A stretch of DNA of 35,862 nucleotides from an uncultured Burkholderiales bacterium (GTDB taxonomy: Bacteria > Pseudomonadota > Gammaproteobacteria > Burkholderiales > Burkholderiaceae_C). The notes under the pieces were generated by a model. The model searched no databases. It was not told the origin of the DNA and was given only the letters and a program-made list of their open reading frames with translations. The translations under genes were made by a program, and so were the position numbers. Shown here piece by piece: positions 25,438-33,164 of this stretch. The stretch lies in assembly GCA_903820745.1 (NCBI GenBank), contig CAIJIT010000147.1:1-35862 (forward strand), read 5' to 3'. Each line of letters opens with the position of its first letter. Position 1 is the first letter of the stretch.

Positions 25438-25827
25438 TCAGGCGCGACGCGACAAGCGTGAGCCCGGATCCATCGATGCGCCAGGTCCGTAGGTGCTGGA
25501 CTTGGAATGTTCGAGCTGCAAGGCGCGAACGGTGGCCACACGGTGCATGGCGATGCGGATCAACTCACCGCTGACCCGGTTGTCAGCCCGCAACTGGCCG
25601 AGCAATTCGAGCAATTCGATACGCTGAGCTTCGGGTTTGGCTTCAATTTCATCGCGTAAAGCGGCAAAACCACCCGGACTGGCCTCAAGGGTCGCATAGC
25701 CCTGCTCAAGGTCACCATTGATCTGCGCCAGATCGTCAAGCTGGTTGCTCTCCAGCAATTCCCGTTGCCGCGCTAGCGAGTTACCCAGCGCCTTCAATAA
25801 ATGCAACAACGTAGCTTCCTTGCTCAT
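25438..25827 (-). CDS. flgN: Export chaperone FlgN
   Basis: 129 residues, a helical protein of FlgN type, the chaperone for the hook-filament junction proteins FlgK and FlgL. Features are the opening LLHLLKALGNSLARQRELLES, a middle helix ending in an LLGQLRADNRVSGELI-like segment (the conserved L-x-x-x-N region near residue 83), and a disordered Ser/Gly-rich tail. ATG 25827 lies 12 bp after flgM. It is the last gene of the long minus-strand operon starting at 32576 and converges on fliA. Confidence 0.85.
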   Translation of the reverse strand: MSKEATLLHLLKALGNSLARQRELLESNQLDDLAQINGDLEQGYATLEASPGGFAALRDEIEAKPEAQRIELLELLGQLRADNRVSGELIRIAMHRVATVRALQLEHSKSSTYGPGASMDPGSRLSRRA

Positions 25828-25839
25828 GATCGACGTCGA

Positions 25840-26202
25840 TCAGCCCTTGGTCTGAAGCTTTTGACCAATCGACTGCAAGGCATCCTCGACCAGCGAATGC
25901 GCCAGTCCTTCGTAATCGATCTGGAATGTACCGGACTTGATCCGCTGTTTCAGCGTGACCAGCAATTGGTTGTCACTGAACTCGGTGCTCGAGACGACGG
26001 CAGCCAGGGTGCCGGCAGCAATGTCAGAAACCTTGACGCTGACGGCCGGACCGGACGCAACAGTTTCAGTGGCGGCTGCGGTTCGGGTCGTACTGACCGG
26101 ATTGTTGACACCGCCATCACTTTTCACTGACGGCGCTGCCCCGCTTCGCGCGCTGCCTGCCAAACCATCCGTCAGTGTTTTGATATTCATCATCACAACC
26201 AT
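25840..26202 (-). CDS. flgM: Anti-sigma-28 factor FlgM
   Basis: 120 residues. FlgM binds FliA and is exported when the hook is complete. The N-terminal half is low-complexity and unstructured, as known for FlgM. The C-terminal FliA-binding part shows VKVSDIAAGTLAAVVSSTEFS, then LKQRIKSGTFQIDYEGLAHSLVEDAL, the hallmark helix pair. ATG 26202 follows the flgA stop directly (taaATG). ATGs at 26193 and 26190 (MMNIKTL or MNIKTL) are equally credible by family comparison. Confidence 0.93.
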   Translation of the reverse strand: MVVMMNIKTLTDGLAGSARSGAAPSVKSDGGVNNPVSTTRTAAATETVASGPAVSVKVSDIAAGTLAAVVSSTEFSDNQLLVTLKQRIKSGTFQIDYEGLAHSLVEDALQSIGQKLQTKG

Positions 26203-26931
26203 TTAAAGTGTTACATCAACATGGCCAGCACGCACCACGCTTGCGGAAACCGTCTTGCCTTCGCTCAACTTGACCCGGATGGTATCTCCAACTGCGCCTT
26301 TTTGCAGCGCCACGCCATCCGCAGTGATCTGGAAGGCCTTGCCTACAACCCGCACGGTAATCCGATCTCCTACGTTGATAACGGCCGGAACGCGCAATGT
26401 GTTTAGCGTCAGGCTGGTATTTTCACGCAGCGGCCTCGTCGTTTCGCGCCCGACGGCCTGCGCCAGGTCGGTCAGCACACCTGTTGGCTCGGTCGCCAGG
26501 TCAGATTCGACCTGCAATATATCCTCTGGCCCCAGCAATTGACCCGCAGGCACCGCCCGACTCGTCTGCACCACCTGGCTGAAACCACGCACCCGCAAAT
26601 TCACCGACCAGCGCCACGTTGGAGTATCGCATTGCAATCCGATGTTCTGCGGGCCGATCCAGCGTGTTCGCTGAACTTCCACAAAGCGGGGGGCTTTGCC
26701 GCAAGCCGGCGGGCCGGCTTCATCCGGAGGAATATCAACCTGGATACGCAAGCCGCTGGCGCCTGCCTGGCGCTGGATATAGCGTTCGATCAGGCGCCGC
26801 CAATCGTCAGGCTGCGCGCTACTTGCCGCGGTTGGCGATTGATTGGGATTGGCAGCTGCGACGGCTGCCACTGCCCAAAGGCTGAGAAAAAGAAATCCAG
26901 CGGCGAAGCCCCAGTTCCGGCACCAACTCAC
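26203..26931 (-). CDS. flgA: P-ring assembly chaperone FlgA
   Basis: 242 residues. FlgA is a periplasmic chaperone for FlgI P-ring assembly. Residues 1-27 form a Sec signal peptide (hydrophobic AAGFLFLSLWAVAAVAAA). The C-terminal SAF domain follows (AVPAGQLLGPEDILQVESDLA; VNVGDRITV-like segment; VGDTIRVKLSEGKTVSASVV). The start is GTG 26931, whose GTGA overlaps the stop of the upstream gene by 4 bp, which supports it. It is the first recognisable flagellar gene of the operon; the six genes before it are unfamiliar. Confidence 0.93.
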   Translation of the reverse strand: MSWCRNWGFAAGFLFLSLWAVAAVAAANPNQSPTAASSAQPDDWRRLIERYIQRQAGASGLRIQVDIPPDEAGPPACGKAPRFVEVQRTRWIGPQNIGLQCDTPTWRWSVNLRVRGFSQVVQTSRAVPAGQLLGPEDILQVESDLATEPTGVLTDLAQAVGRETTRPLRENTSLTLNTLRVPAVINVGDRITVRVVGKAFQITADGVALQKGAVGDTIRVKLSEGKTVSASVVRAGHVDVTL

Positions 26932-28142
26932 TTGCGCGCCTTCCGGGTGACAGCCTTCACCGGCGCGGGCGCCGGTGCCGGGGCTGCGTGCACACCACCG
27001 GCCAGCAGCGGCATCACGCGCCCGGAAGAATCCCTGACCATGGCCTGCCAGTCCCCAGGCAACAACCAGCTATTTCCGGGAGGCAACTCATAGCGCCAGG
27101 CAGAAGCTGGCGCTTCCGCCGATTTACCGCTGCCGGTCAGGCTCAATATCCTGTCATCCGAGCCATAGCGCAATCTCAGCACCATCGACTTGGGTCTCGA
27201 AGCCGGACCTTTGGCGATGCTGAGGTTTTCGAATTGCAGCGCATGAACAGCCACCCAGCCCTGCTGGACCTGCAGCACCACGACCTTCGGTCGCTGGGTA
27301 TCACAGGGCAGGCTCAAGCGTATCCCGGTGGGTATCTTGTCGATGCGCCCGCCTAAATGGGCCAAGGTCACCGCCGCATGCTCGAGCGCCGCTGCATCAG
27401 CCTTGAGGGCATCGAGATCCAGGCTGAAGACACCTGCATTGATCGCTGCCGTGACCGACCTCGCTTGCGGCAATGCATTGACAGCCAGACTCAAGGCATC
27501 AAAACCCTCGGCCGACAGGGTCAACCCGGCTGGCAATTGATGCCCGCCGATTTCAGCACAAGAGACCCGCACCTGACCAAGCAGTTGTGCGATCACGCGT
27601 TCGATGCCTGATCGGCTGGATGGATTGGCTTCGGCGAGGCTGTCATGCAAGCGCCTGGCCTGCGCCGTGGCGACCGCGCGCAACGCAGCTTCGGCTTCAA
27701 CATCGACATGAACAGGCGCGGGCGCCGTCTCGCTGGGTCTCGGCGCTGGTGGCGGCTCGGCAGCGATTTCATATTCGCCAGGCAGCGCTTCGGTTTTTGG
27801 AAACTGCGCCAGCCAGCCTGCGGCAAAATCCGGGTCGTCGTCGACGACTTGCTGAACGCGCAAGGCACCCAGCACGTTGACCAAACGCTCGGTCAGGCTA
27901 GCGGCGCGTTTGCGGTCGGCATCGGTGACCGCAGGCCTGGCCAGCAAGCTGCGCGACAAGGTCCGGCTGCAACTTGAATAAGCCGGCAATTCGAGGGTGC
28001 GCAGCAGATCAGCCAAGGCATCCGCCGAACTTGCCGTGGCGATCGGGGTGGCGCCATTGGCGCCGCGCACAAAGCGCTGCAACTCGCCAGCAAGCTGCTG
28101 CGCGTCAATCAGGAAAAGCTCGGACAGAACTGCTGCTGCCAT
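26928..28142 (-). CDS. CheA-like remnant protein, function unknown
   Basis: 404 residues. I find no close family. The segment LAHLGGRIDKIPTGIRLSL (about residues 268-286), with the strand-rich stretch after it (VVVLQVQQGWVAVHALQFENL), reads like the CheA junction between the ATPase (P4, lgG-x-I-x-x-x-x-G) and the CheW-like P5 domain. No HPt histidine motif, N-box or G1 ATP motif is visible, so kinase activity is very unlikely. Residues 1-110 are helical and 125-150 a Pro/Ala linker. It has a 4-bp overlap with flgA and lies 2 bp after the two-TM transducer-like gene. My reading is a scaffold-like CheA relic, by inference. It could also be an unrelated FlgA-operon protein. Confidence 0.45.
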   Translation of the reverse strand: MAAAVLSELFLIDAQQLAGELQRFVRGANGATPIATASSADALADLLRTLELPAYSSCSRTLSRSLLARPAVTDADRKRAASLTERLVNVLGALRVQQVVDDDPDFAAGWLAQFPKTEALPGEYEIAAEPPPAPRPSETAPAPVHVDVEAEAALRAVATAQARRLHDSLAEANPSSRSGIERVIAQLLGQVRVSCAEIGGHQLPAGLTLSAEGFDALSLAVNALPQARSVTAAINAGVFSLDLDALKADAAALEHAAVTLAHLGGRIDKIPTGIRLSLPCDTQRPKVVVLQVQQGWVAVHALQFENLSIAKGPASRPKSMVLRLRYGSDDRILSLTGSGKSAEAPASAWRYELPPGNSWLLPGDWQAMVRDSSGRVMPLLAGGVHAAPAPAPAPVKAVTRKARK

Positions 28143-28144
28143 AG

Positions 28145-29536
28145 TCAGCCCTGCAGCGCCACGCTGTTGCCAGCTCCGAACTCGCCAGAGTCAGAAGCTT
28201 CAACATCGAGATTGTTGCGCAGCATGCCCAATTGTTGGGCCAGATGTTGTACCTCGGACTGCAGACGGACCAGATCACGTCTCGACACCACAGTGGTCAT
28301 CTCGGCCATGTCACCACTGCTGCGCCGCAGGGTTTCAAGCCTGGCCAGTGCATCGATGCTCTGCACCAGATGCAGATCCAGGCCCTCGAAAGCTTCGACC
28401 CGGTCTTCGTCAGCCCCTTCAGCCAGCAGGTCCAGCGCGATATTGACCGTGCCTTCACGCGAACGCTGCAGCAACTCCGACAAGGCGAGCAGATCGGCAA
28501 CGACTTCGTCCTGAGCCTGGTGCGGCGTGTCGAGCGTGTCGTCGACCAGCGAGCGAGCGCGCATCTCCAGCGTCCAGCTTGCGTCGCAAGCCTCGTTGAT
28601 AGCCAGGCGCAGGTCCTCCCATTTCTCGGCGGCGGCTGCAGCGGCCTCGGCTGCAGCTTCGGCCAACGCGGGATCCGGCGCCACGACCTGCCAGGTTTCG
28701 GCCACCGGCTCGGCCGGCACAGCGGGCAGTTTGAAGTCCAGCTCGCTTTGACCGGCCCGCGGCGCAGGCAAGGACTCAGGAACCGGTTCGGGCGCCACCA
28801 GACGGGTGGCCCGCCAGGCTGCGATCACCGCAGTCAAGACCGCCAGCAAGGTGAGCAACTCGATCGGCAGATCGTCAGGCGTCAGGGCGGCGCTGGCCGC
28901 ACGTTGCTCGGCATCACTCAGCAAGGACAGCACTTGGCTGCGACGCGACTGGAATTGGTCGAGCAGCGCCACGGCTTCCTGCAGACGCTTGACCATGTCC
29001 GGCATGCTCAGTTGGACGCGCTCATAAGGCCTTGGATTGACTGCACGTGCCAGGCAATCCGCCAGAAAACCGCGCACTCGCTTGGTCGAACTGACGGTTG
29101 CATCATCGTTGCGCAGACCCTGCAGCAATTGCCCCGGCTGGGCATCCAATCCGTCCAGGTCTTGCAGCAACTTGGCCAGACGCTCAAAGCCCTTGACCTG
29201 TGCCAGCAAGGCCTGGATACCCCGATACGCCTCCTCGGTGTTGTTCTTCTGCAAAGCAACATCACCGAGGGACCAACCACCCAAATCACGCCCCAGGGCT
29301 GCGCTCTTCTCACCGAGTAGTCCGAGCTCGCGACCGTAGCCTGTGTCCAATGGTGCCGGACGGTCGAGCAGATGCTGGGCGCGCAGGTTGATTTGGTAGA
29401 AGTCGGCGGCTAGCTGCTGGCGTTGATTGCGCGCCTGACTCAGTACCAGAGCCAGCAAGAGCGCTGCAAACGCGAGCAAGCACAGGCCGGCGACGACGGG
29501 TTCGATGTTTCTTCGTTGTGATCGCTTAAGTGCCAT
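28145..29536 (-). CDS. Two-TM coiled-coil protein, transducer-like
   Basis: 463 residues from ATG 29536 (a TTG at 29605 in frame would overlap the previous gene). TM1 is at about 16-34 (AGLCLLAFAALLLALVL). A helical segment of about 190 residues, probably periplasmic, follows, then TM2 at about 225-242 (LLTLLAVLTAVIAAW). Next come an acidic Pro/Ala linker with an EAAAEAAAAAAEKWEDL helix and long heptad-like helices to the end (SRRDLVRLQSEVQHLAQQLGML). The topology is that of a methyl-accepting or PilJ-like transducer, but the highly conserved MCP signalling hairpin is not recognisable and there is no HAMP that I can name. Neighbours on both sides look CheW- and CheA-like, which is the main reason for the call. 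Confidence 0.45.
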   Translation of the reverse strand: MALKRSQRRNIEPVVAGLCLLAFAALLLALVLSQARNQRQQLAADFYQINLRAQHLLDRPAPLDTGYGRELGLLGEKSAALGRDLGGWSLGDVALQKNNTEEAYRGIQALLAQVKGFERLAKLLQDLDGLDAQPGQLLQGLRNDDATVSSTKRVRGFLADCLARAVNPRPYERVQLSMPDMVKRLQEAVALLDQFQSRRSQVLSLLSDAEQRAASAALTPDDLPIELLTLLAVLTAVIAAWRATRLVAPEPVPESLPAPRAGQSELDFKLPAVPAEPVAETWQVVAPDPALAEAAAEAAAAAAEKWEDLRLAINEACDASWTLEMRARSLVDDTLDTPHQAQDEVVADLLALSELLQRSREGTVNIALDLLAEGADEDRVEAFEGLDLHLVQSIDALARLETLRRSSGDMAEMTTVVSRRDLVRLQSEVQHLAQQLGMLRNNLDVEASDSGEFGAGNSVALQG

Positions 29537-29549
29537 GGCAATGTTTGAA

Positions 29550-29882
29550 TCAGAATGAATGTTTGGCGGGTGCAGCCAAGGCGTCCCCGCTGAAGGCCAA
29601 GCCAAGAACCTCGCAGACGGCGACCGCCAACAAGGGCCCGCCCTCGCTCAACACGACGGCCCAGGCAGGATGAGGCGAAACTGCATCGATTTCCAGCAGA
29701 GCCGGCGCTGCAACAACGATGACCGGGCCATGGTCGGTGGCCGCCACCTGCAACTGCCCACCGTGGGCATCAAGCCCGACCCAGTCGGCCCGGCCGATGC
29801 GACCGATGCGCCGCACGGAAGCGGCCGGCAACTCGACGATGGCCGCATCGATACGCACGCGCAGGACTCGCGGTCGGTTCAT
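29550..29882 (-). CDS. Short CheW-like domain protein
   Basis: 110 residues from ATG 29882, which overlaps the stop of the PDZ gene by one base (TGATG). The pattern RVRIDAAIVELPAASVRRI, then GPVIVVAAPALLEIDAV and PAWAVVLSEGGPLLAVAVCE followed by VLGL, follows CheW-type beta strands (cf. alp-x-x-V, v-x-v-v-d-L, l-x-g-l-x-V-D-x-V-x-x-V). The NLRG motif of true CheW is missing and the domain is shorter than usual (about 140-160 residues). It probably works as a coupling or scaffold protein with its neighbours (inference). Confidence 0.45.
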   Translation of the reverse strand: MNRPRVLRVRIDAAIVELPAASVRRIGRIGRADWVGLDAHGGQLQVAATDHGPVIVVAAPALLEIDAVSPHPAWAVVLSEGGPLLAVAVCEVLGLAFSGDALAAPAKHSF

Positions 29883-31057
29883 CAATTGGCCCAACGTGAC
29901 CGGGCTTGCAAGGCCAGCGCAAACAACATCGCCAGGCCGCCAGCCAATAAGCCCCAGCCAAGCTGAAGCAAGGCCGAGGTCTGCCTTGCGCGCATCCGGT
30001 CGTCGCCAATGCGGTGCTGTGTCAGCGATTCATTGAAGGTGCTGTGGTACCAGACCAACAGGTCTTCGATGCGCAGATAGTCGGGTGCGTTGTAGGCGGT
30101 GCCGCTCAGGCGAGTCAGATTCCCCACCAGTTCATTGCTGACCACCAACAGGCCTTCCACATAGTTGCGACGCCATTCTTGCGGCACATTGTCGACATAA
30201 GCAGCGCGCAATTGTTCGGTCAATCGAGAGGCATCAGTCTGACCGATATAGCGCACATGTTGTGGCACGGCAAACAGCAAGCCATGGTTGGACATGTCGA
30301 AGGTGCTACCTTCCTTCAAGCTCAGCGTCAAATTGAGCAATTCGGTGCCCCTCAGCACATTCAGCTCAAGCAAACGCAAGGGCCGATCCGACATCGTCTT
30401 GTAGACATCCCAGACATAGCCTGCCGGCTTGCCATTGACCTGTTTGATCACATCGCCGACTTCGACCTTGGCCAACTCCGCCGCGCTGCCTTCCACCACG
30501 GCTTGTACTTCCGCCCTGGTGGCACGTAGCGTCTGCTCGGCACGGGCATTTTCGAAAGTTGCCACGTTGCGGATCGCCCGCAGCAGCCGGTCTTCGTCGG
30601 GCGTCATGGCGAGCTGCAATTCAGGGCTGAGCCGATCCACCGTCAACAAGGCCTTGTGCTCCATGATGGGGAACTGGCTCAGCTTCGGGATAGGCAGGAC
30701 ATGATGTTCCAGGCCCCGGCTGGCCGAGACCAGGCTCCAGCTTGAAGCCATCACCCAGATCACCAGTCCTGCGCTTCCCAGCAGGCCGAGCAATCCGAAC
30801 CATTGATTCATGCTGCGCAATCCGGCTTTGGCTGGCGTAACGAAAGGCTTGGTTCCGGCCGTGACGTGGACCAGGCCTTCAGTCTTGGCGGCTGAACGAC
30901 CGCGCAAGCGCTTGGTGAAGTCCTCCAGCAATGATGAAATGCGCTGCTTGCGCACCGTTTCATGTTGCGCGCCCAAGGGATCAGCCGCGTGTTGACCATG
31001 CTCCGAAGCTGGCGTTGGCCCTTTGGGGCGCAAACGAGCCAATAATTTTCCAATCAT
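29882..31057 (-). CDS. Membrane protein with PDZ domain
   Basis: 391 residues. The cytoplasmic N-terminus of about 85 residues is basic, and TM1 is at about 85-107 (FGLLGLLGSAGLVIWVMASS). The probably periplasmic domain holds a PDZ-like fold at about 175-250 (VEGSAAELAKVEVGDVIKQV, then NGKPAGYVWDVYKTM). A helical region follows, and TM2 lies at the C-terminus (LLQLGWGLLAGGLAMLFALAL). No protease motif (HExxH or Ser-Lys dyad) is seen, so PDZ is likely for binding, not cleavage. ATG 31057 overlaps the upstream stop (ATGA). It could sense or hold envelope or flagellar ring proteins; this is inference. Confidence 0.6.
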   Translation of the reverse strand: MIGKLLARLRPKGPTPASEHGQHAADPLGAQHETVRKQRISSLLEDFTKRLRGRSAAKTEGLVHVTAGTKPFVTPAKAGLRSMNQWFGLLGLLGSAGLVIWVMASSWSLVSASRGLEHHVLPIPKLSQFPIMEHKALLTVDRLSPELQLAMTPDEDRLLRAIRNVATFENARAEQTLRATRAEVQAVVEGSAAELAKVEVGDVIKQVNGKPAGYVWDVYKTMSDRPLRLLELNVLRGTELLNLTLSLKEGSTFDMSNHGLLFAVPQHVRYIGQTDASRLTEQLRAAYVDNVPQEWRRNYVEGLLVVSNELVGNLTRLSGTAYNAPDYLRIEDLLVWYHSTFNESLTQHRIGDDRMRARQTSALLQLGWGLLAGGLAMLFALALQARSRWAN

Positions 31058-31875
31058 CGTGCAGTTCTCACATTCTGAACGTTCATATTCAAGCCGAAAT
31101 CAGCTCGCATTTTTTCAATGTCGCGATGCCTGCTACCCAGCAACAGACGCTCACGCCGTTCGTCCATGCGGACGCGCACTTCTGACAACATGCTGACCCA
31201 GGCGCCCGGGCGGTAACTCATCACCGCGGTTTCAAGCACCGAGACCCGATCTGCAGTCAGCTTGACACGGACAGTCAGCACCGCCGTTTCACGCTTGTCA
31301 AACAGGGTCAATTCATCAAAACTCGATCGCGACAACTCGTAGCTCCTGCCGCTGATGCGCAACTCGCGCGCGCCCAAACTGAAATCCACCGCGCAGTAGC
31401 GCACAGCCTCCTCGAAAATCATCGCCGAGGCGGGTTCGATCCCGACCTGGCGATGCCAGTCCCGATCTGCCGCCTGGGCCTCCAGCGACTTTTTCGGCAG
31501 CAGACGCAAACTCTCGTAAATTTCGTAAACGGTTTCCGGCAAGCGCATTTCTATCGCTGCACGCTTCATCAACTGCACGGCCGATCCGACATTGGTCCGG
31601 TCAGATTCCATTTCGCCGCGCGACTGCTGCAAGCGTGCACGCAAGTCTTGCTGAAGACTGTCAAAACGCTGCAAGCTTGTCAGCGACAACTGCAGCGCGT
31701 CCACCGACGCATCGACAGGGGTCGCCTCAGGCGCCGTGCCCGGTTCAATCCGACGCTTCAGTTTGCGCCGTTCCGCGCCGACCATCCAGACACCGACCGC
31801 TGCCACGCCCAGAGCGAGTGCTGCCAGGATCATCACGACCTGGTAGCCGGCACTGAAGTCCTGCATGATGTTCAA
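31054..31875 (-). CDS. Single-TM protein of unknown function
   Basis: 273 residues. TM at about 12-32 (VVMILAALALGVAAVGVWMVG), then a basic cytoplasmic start, a coiled-coil-like stretch (SLQQDLRARLQQSRGEMESD) and a C-terminal mixed domain (VDFSLGARELRISGRSYELS; AVLTVRVKLTADRVSVLETA) ending near YRPGAWVSMLSEVRVRMDE. The start is TTG 31875: GAGG lies five bases upstream and TTGA overlaps the previous stop, as with the operon's other overlaps. ATG 31866 is the alternative. I do not recognise a family. Confidence 0.6.
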   Translation of the reverse strand: MNIMQDFSAGYQVVMILAALALGVAAVGVWMVGAERRKLKRRIEPGTAPEATPVDASVDALQLSLTSLQRFDSLQQDLRARLQQSRGEMESDRTNVGSAVQLMKRAAIEMRLPETVYEIYESLRLLPKKSLEAQAADRDWHRQVGIEPASAMIFEEAVRYCAVDFSLGARELRISGRSYELSRSSFDELTLFDKRETAVLTVRVKLTADRVSVLETAVMSYRPGAWVSMLSEVRVRMDERRERLLLGSRHRDIEKMRADFGLNMNVQNVRTAR

Positions 31876-32576
31876 GCTGCCCTCAGCGCTTGCGCGTTTT
31901 CAAAAGATCCACCGATTGCCCAAGCCTGCACCCTGGCCGCCAGCGACTCAGCGCGTGGATCAAAGGCCGCCAACTGCACTTCATCGTTGAGTGCCGGCAA
32001 CATCACCCGGGCACGTTCCAGGTCGACACGCTCGGCCGCCAGGTTGAGCACGACCGTGGTCGGGCAGCGCACCGGCATGATCAAGCTGACAAAGTCGACT
32101 TTGTCCATCGCGGCGGCGGCTTTGGCCCAGGACAGACTGCCGGGCGCATAGACATGCTCGAGGCCCAGCGGCGCCGGACTCACCGCCACCCGGTCCATCA
32201 AGGATCTGGTCAAAGGCATCCGTCCCAACGCCAGCCAGCGACTGGCCCAGATCGTGGCGACATCATTGACCCCGTAAACGGTGGTATCCACGCCGAGATA
32301 AGGAAACAAAGCCAGCACCCGCACACCTGAGCCAGGCCCACACAGCGCCGCAAGCCCGAGCAACAAGGTTCCGACCAAGCCCACGCCGACGAATCCGCAA
32401 TCAGGCGAAGCGGCTTCCTGCAGCGCGGTCAGACAACCCTGCAACGATGCGCCGACTGGCAATTCAACCGACTGCAAGCCATGCTGCGACGATTCACCGA
32501 GTGCAGACGACACCGGATCCGGAAACATCGGCGAGCTAAGCAAAAAAATCTGCTGACTTTGAACTTGGTTGTTCAT
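31872..32576 (-). CDS. Unknown protein, possible hydrolase-fold relic
   Basis: 234 residues, first gene of the operon ending in flgN. The order of strands and helices (FVGVGLVGTLLLGLAALC, then RVLALFPYLG, and CPTTVVLNLAAERVDLERA followed by VMLPAL) recalls an alpha/beta hydrolase. The usual G-x-S-x-G nucleophile elbow would be GVGLVG here, without serine, and no His partner is obvious. It has no signal peptide. ATG 32576 sits just downstream of a short AT-rich stretch (32577-32640), probably the operon promoter area. The fold assignment is tentative. Confidence 0.5.
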   Translation of the reverse strand: MNNQVQSQQIFLLSSPMFPDPVSSALGESSQHGLQSVELPVGASLQGCLTALQEAASPDCGFVGVGLVGTLLLGLAALCGPGSGVRVLALFPYLGVDTTVYGVNDVATIWASRWLALGRMPLTRSLMDRVAVSPAPLGLEHVYAPGSLSWAKAAAAMDKVDFVSLIMPVRCPTTVVLNLAAERVDLERARVMLPALNDEVQLAAFDPRAESLAARVQAWAIGGSFENAQALRAA

Positions 32577-32668
32577 CGTCTTAGTTTAACAGTTTTACTA
32601 ATTTAAACTTCATAAATTGCATCTCGACCAGCAGGCTGGCAGCAACGTAATATCGAGCGGGCCGCGAT

Positions 32669-33049
32669 TCAGCGCTTTTGCCCGCTGAAGTCAGCGGCGA
32701 GCAAACCCGCCACGGTGTCGAGTTCGTGCAGCAGACCCGTTGCAGCAAGTTCCAGGTCAATCTGGACCCCGCTACGCAAGTCGCGTTCGAGCCGGCGCGA
32801 AGTCAGCATGGCCCGACTCGCGCCGATCACGCCCAGGGTGGTGCAAAGCTCGTGACACTGGCGGGCGAACGATTCGAGATCATCCGCGGTCACCGAAGCA
32901 ATGGCGGTCCGCAAGGCAGGCAGATCCTCGAGAAATATGTCGACTAGTTCAGCATAGCCCTCGGCGTCAATGCCCATGTCCTCGCAAACGCGACTCGTCT
33001 CGAGCAGCGGCACCAGGCCGTCTTCGGAAGGGTTATCTTGGGCAGACAT
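32669..33049 (-). CDS. Stand-alone HPt phosphotransfer protein
   Basis: 126 residues from ATG 33049, chosen for GGA eight bases upstream; ATG 33058 is possible. The HPt four-helix signature is seen: YAELVDIFLEDLPALRTAI, then ARQCHELCTTLGVIGASRA with the phospho-accepting His, and LERDLRSGVQIDLEL. The Lys-Gly normally after His-x-Leu is Cys-Thr, a variation that need not abolish transfer. It lies 101 bp after the hybrid kinase in the same direction and should accept phosphate from its receiver domain. The final response regulator is not visible here. Confidence 0.8.
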   Translation of the reverse strand: MSAQDNPSEDGLVPLLETSRVCEDMGIDAEGYAELVDIFLEDLPALRTAIASVTADDLESFARQCHELCTTLGVIGASRAMLTSRRLERDLRSGVQIDLELAATGLLHELDTVAGLLAADFSGQKR

Positions 33050-33135
33050 TGGAAGCATCCGGTTCGTTGTGCAAGTCGGCGCAGTACGCAAGCCCGAGCT
33101 CCTGCCGCGCGACTTCGATTACACCAATTAAACCG

Positions 33136-33164
33136 ATTATGCCGCTTTAATTAAACTTCAGCAA
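33136..33164 (-). promoter_or_regulatory. Possible sigma-70 promoter for the HPt gene
   Basis: Minus strand: TTGCTG (33159-33164) and CATAAT (33136-33141) are 17 bp apart, at the end of the kinase gene. The -10 matches 5/6 but the -35 only 3/6. It would give the HPt protein transcription independent of the kinase. Confidence 0.3.
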
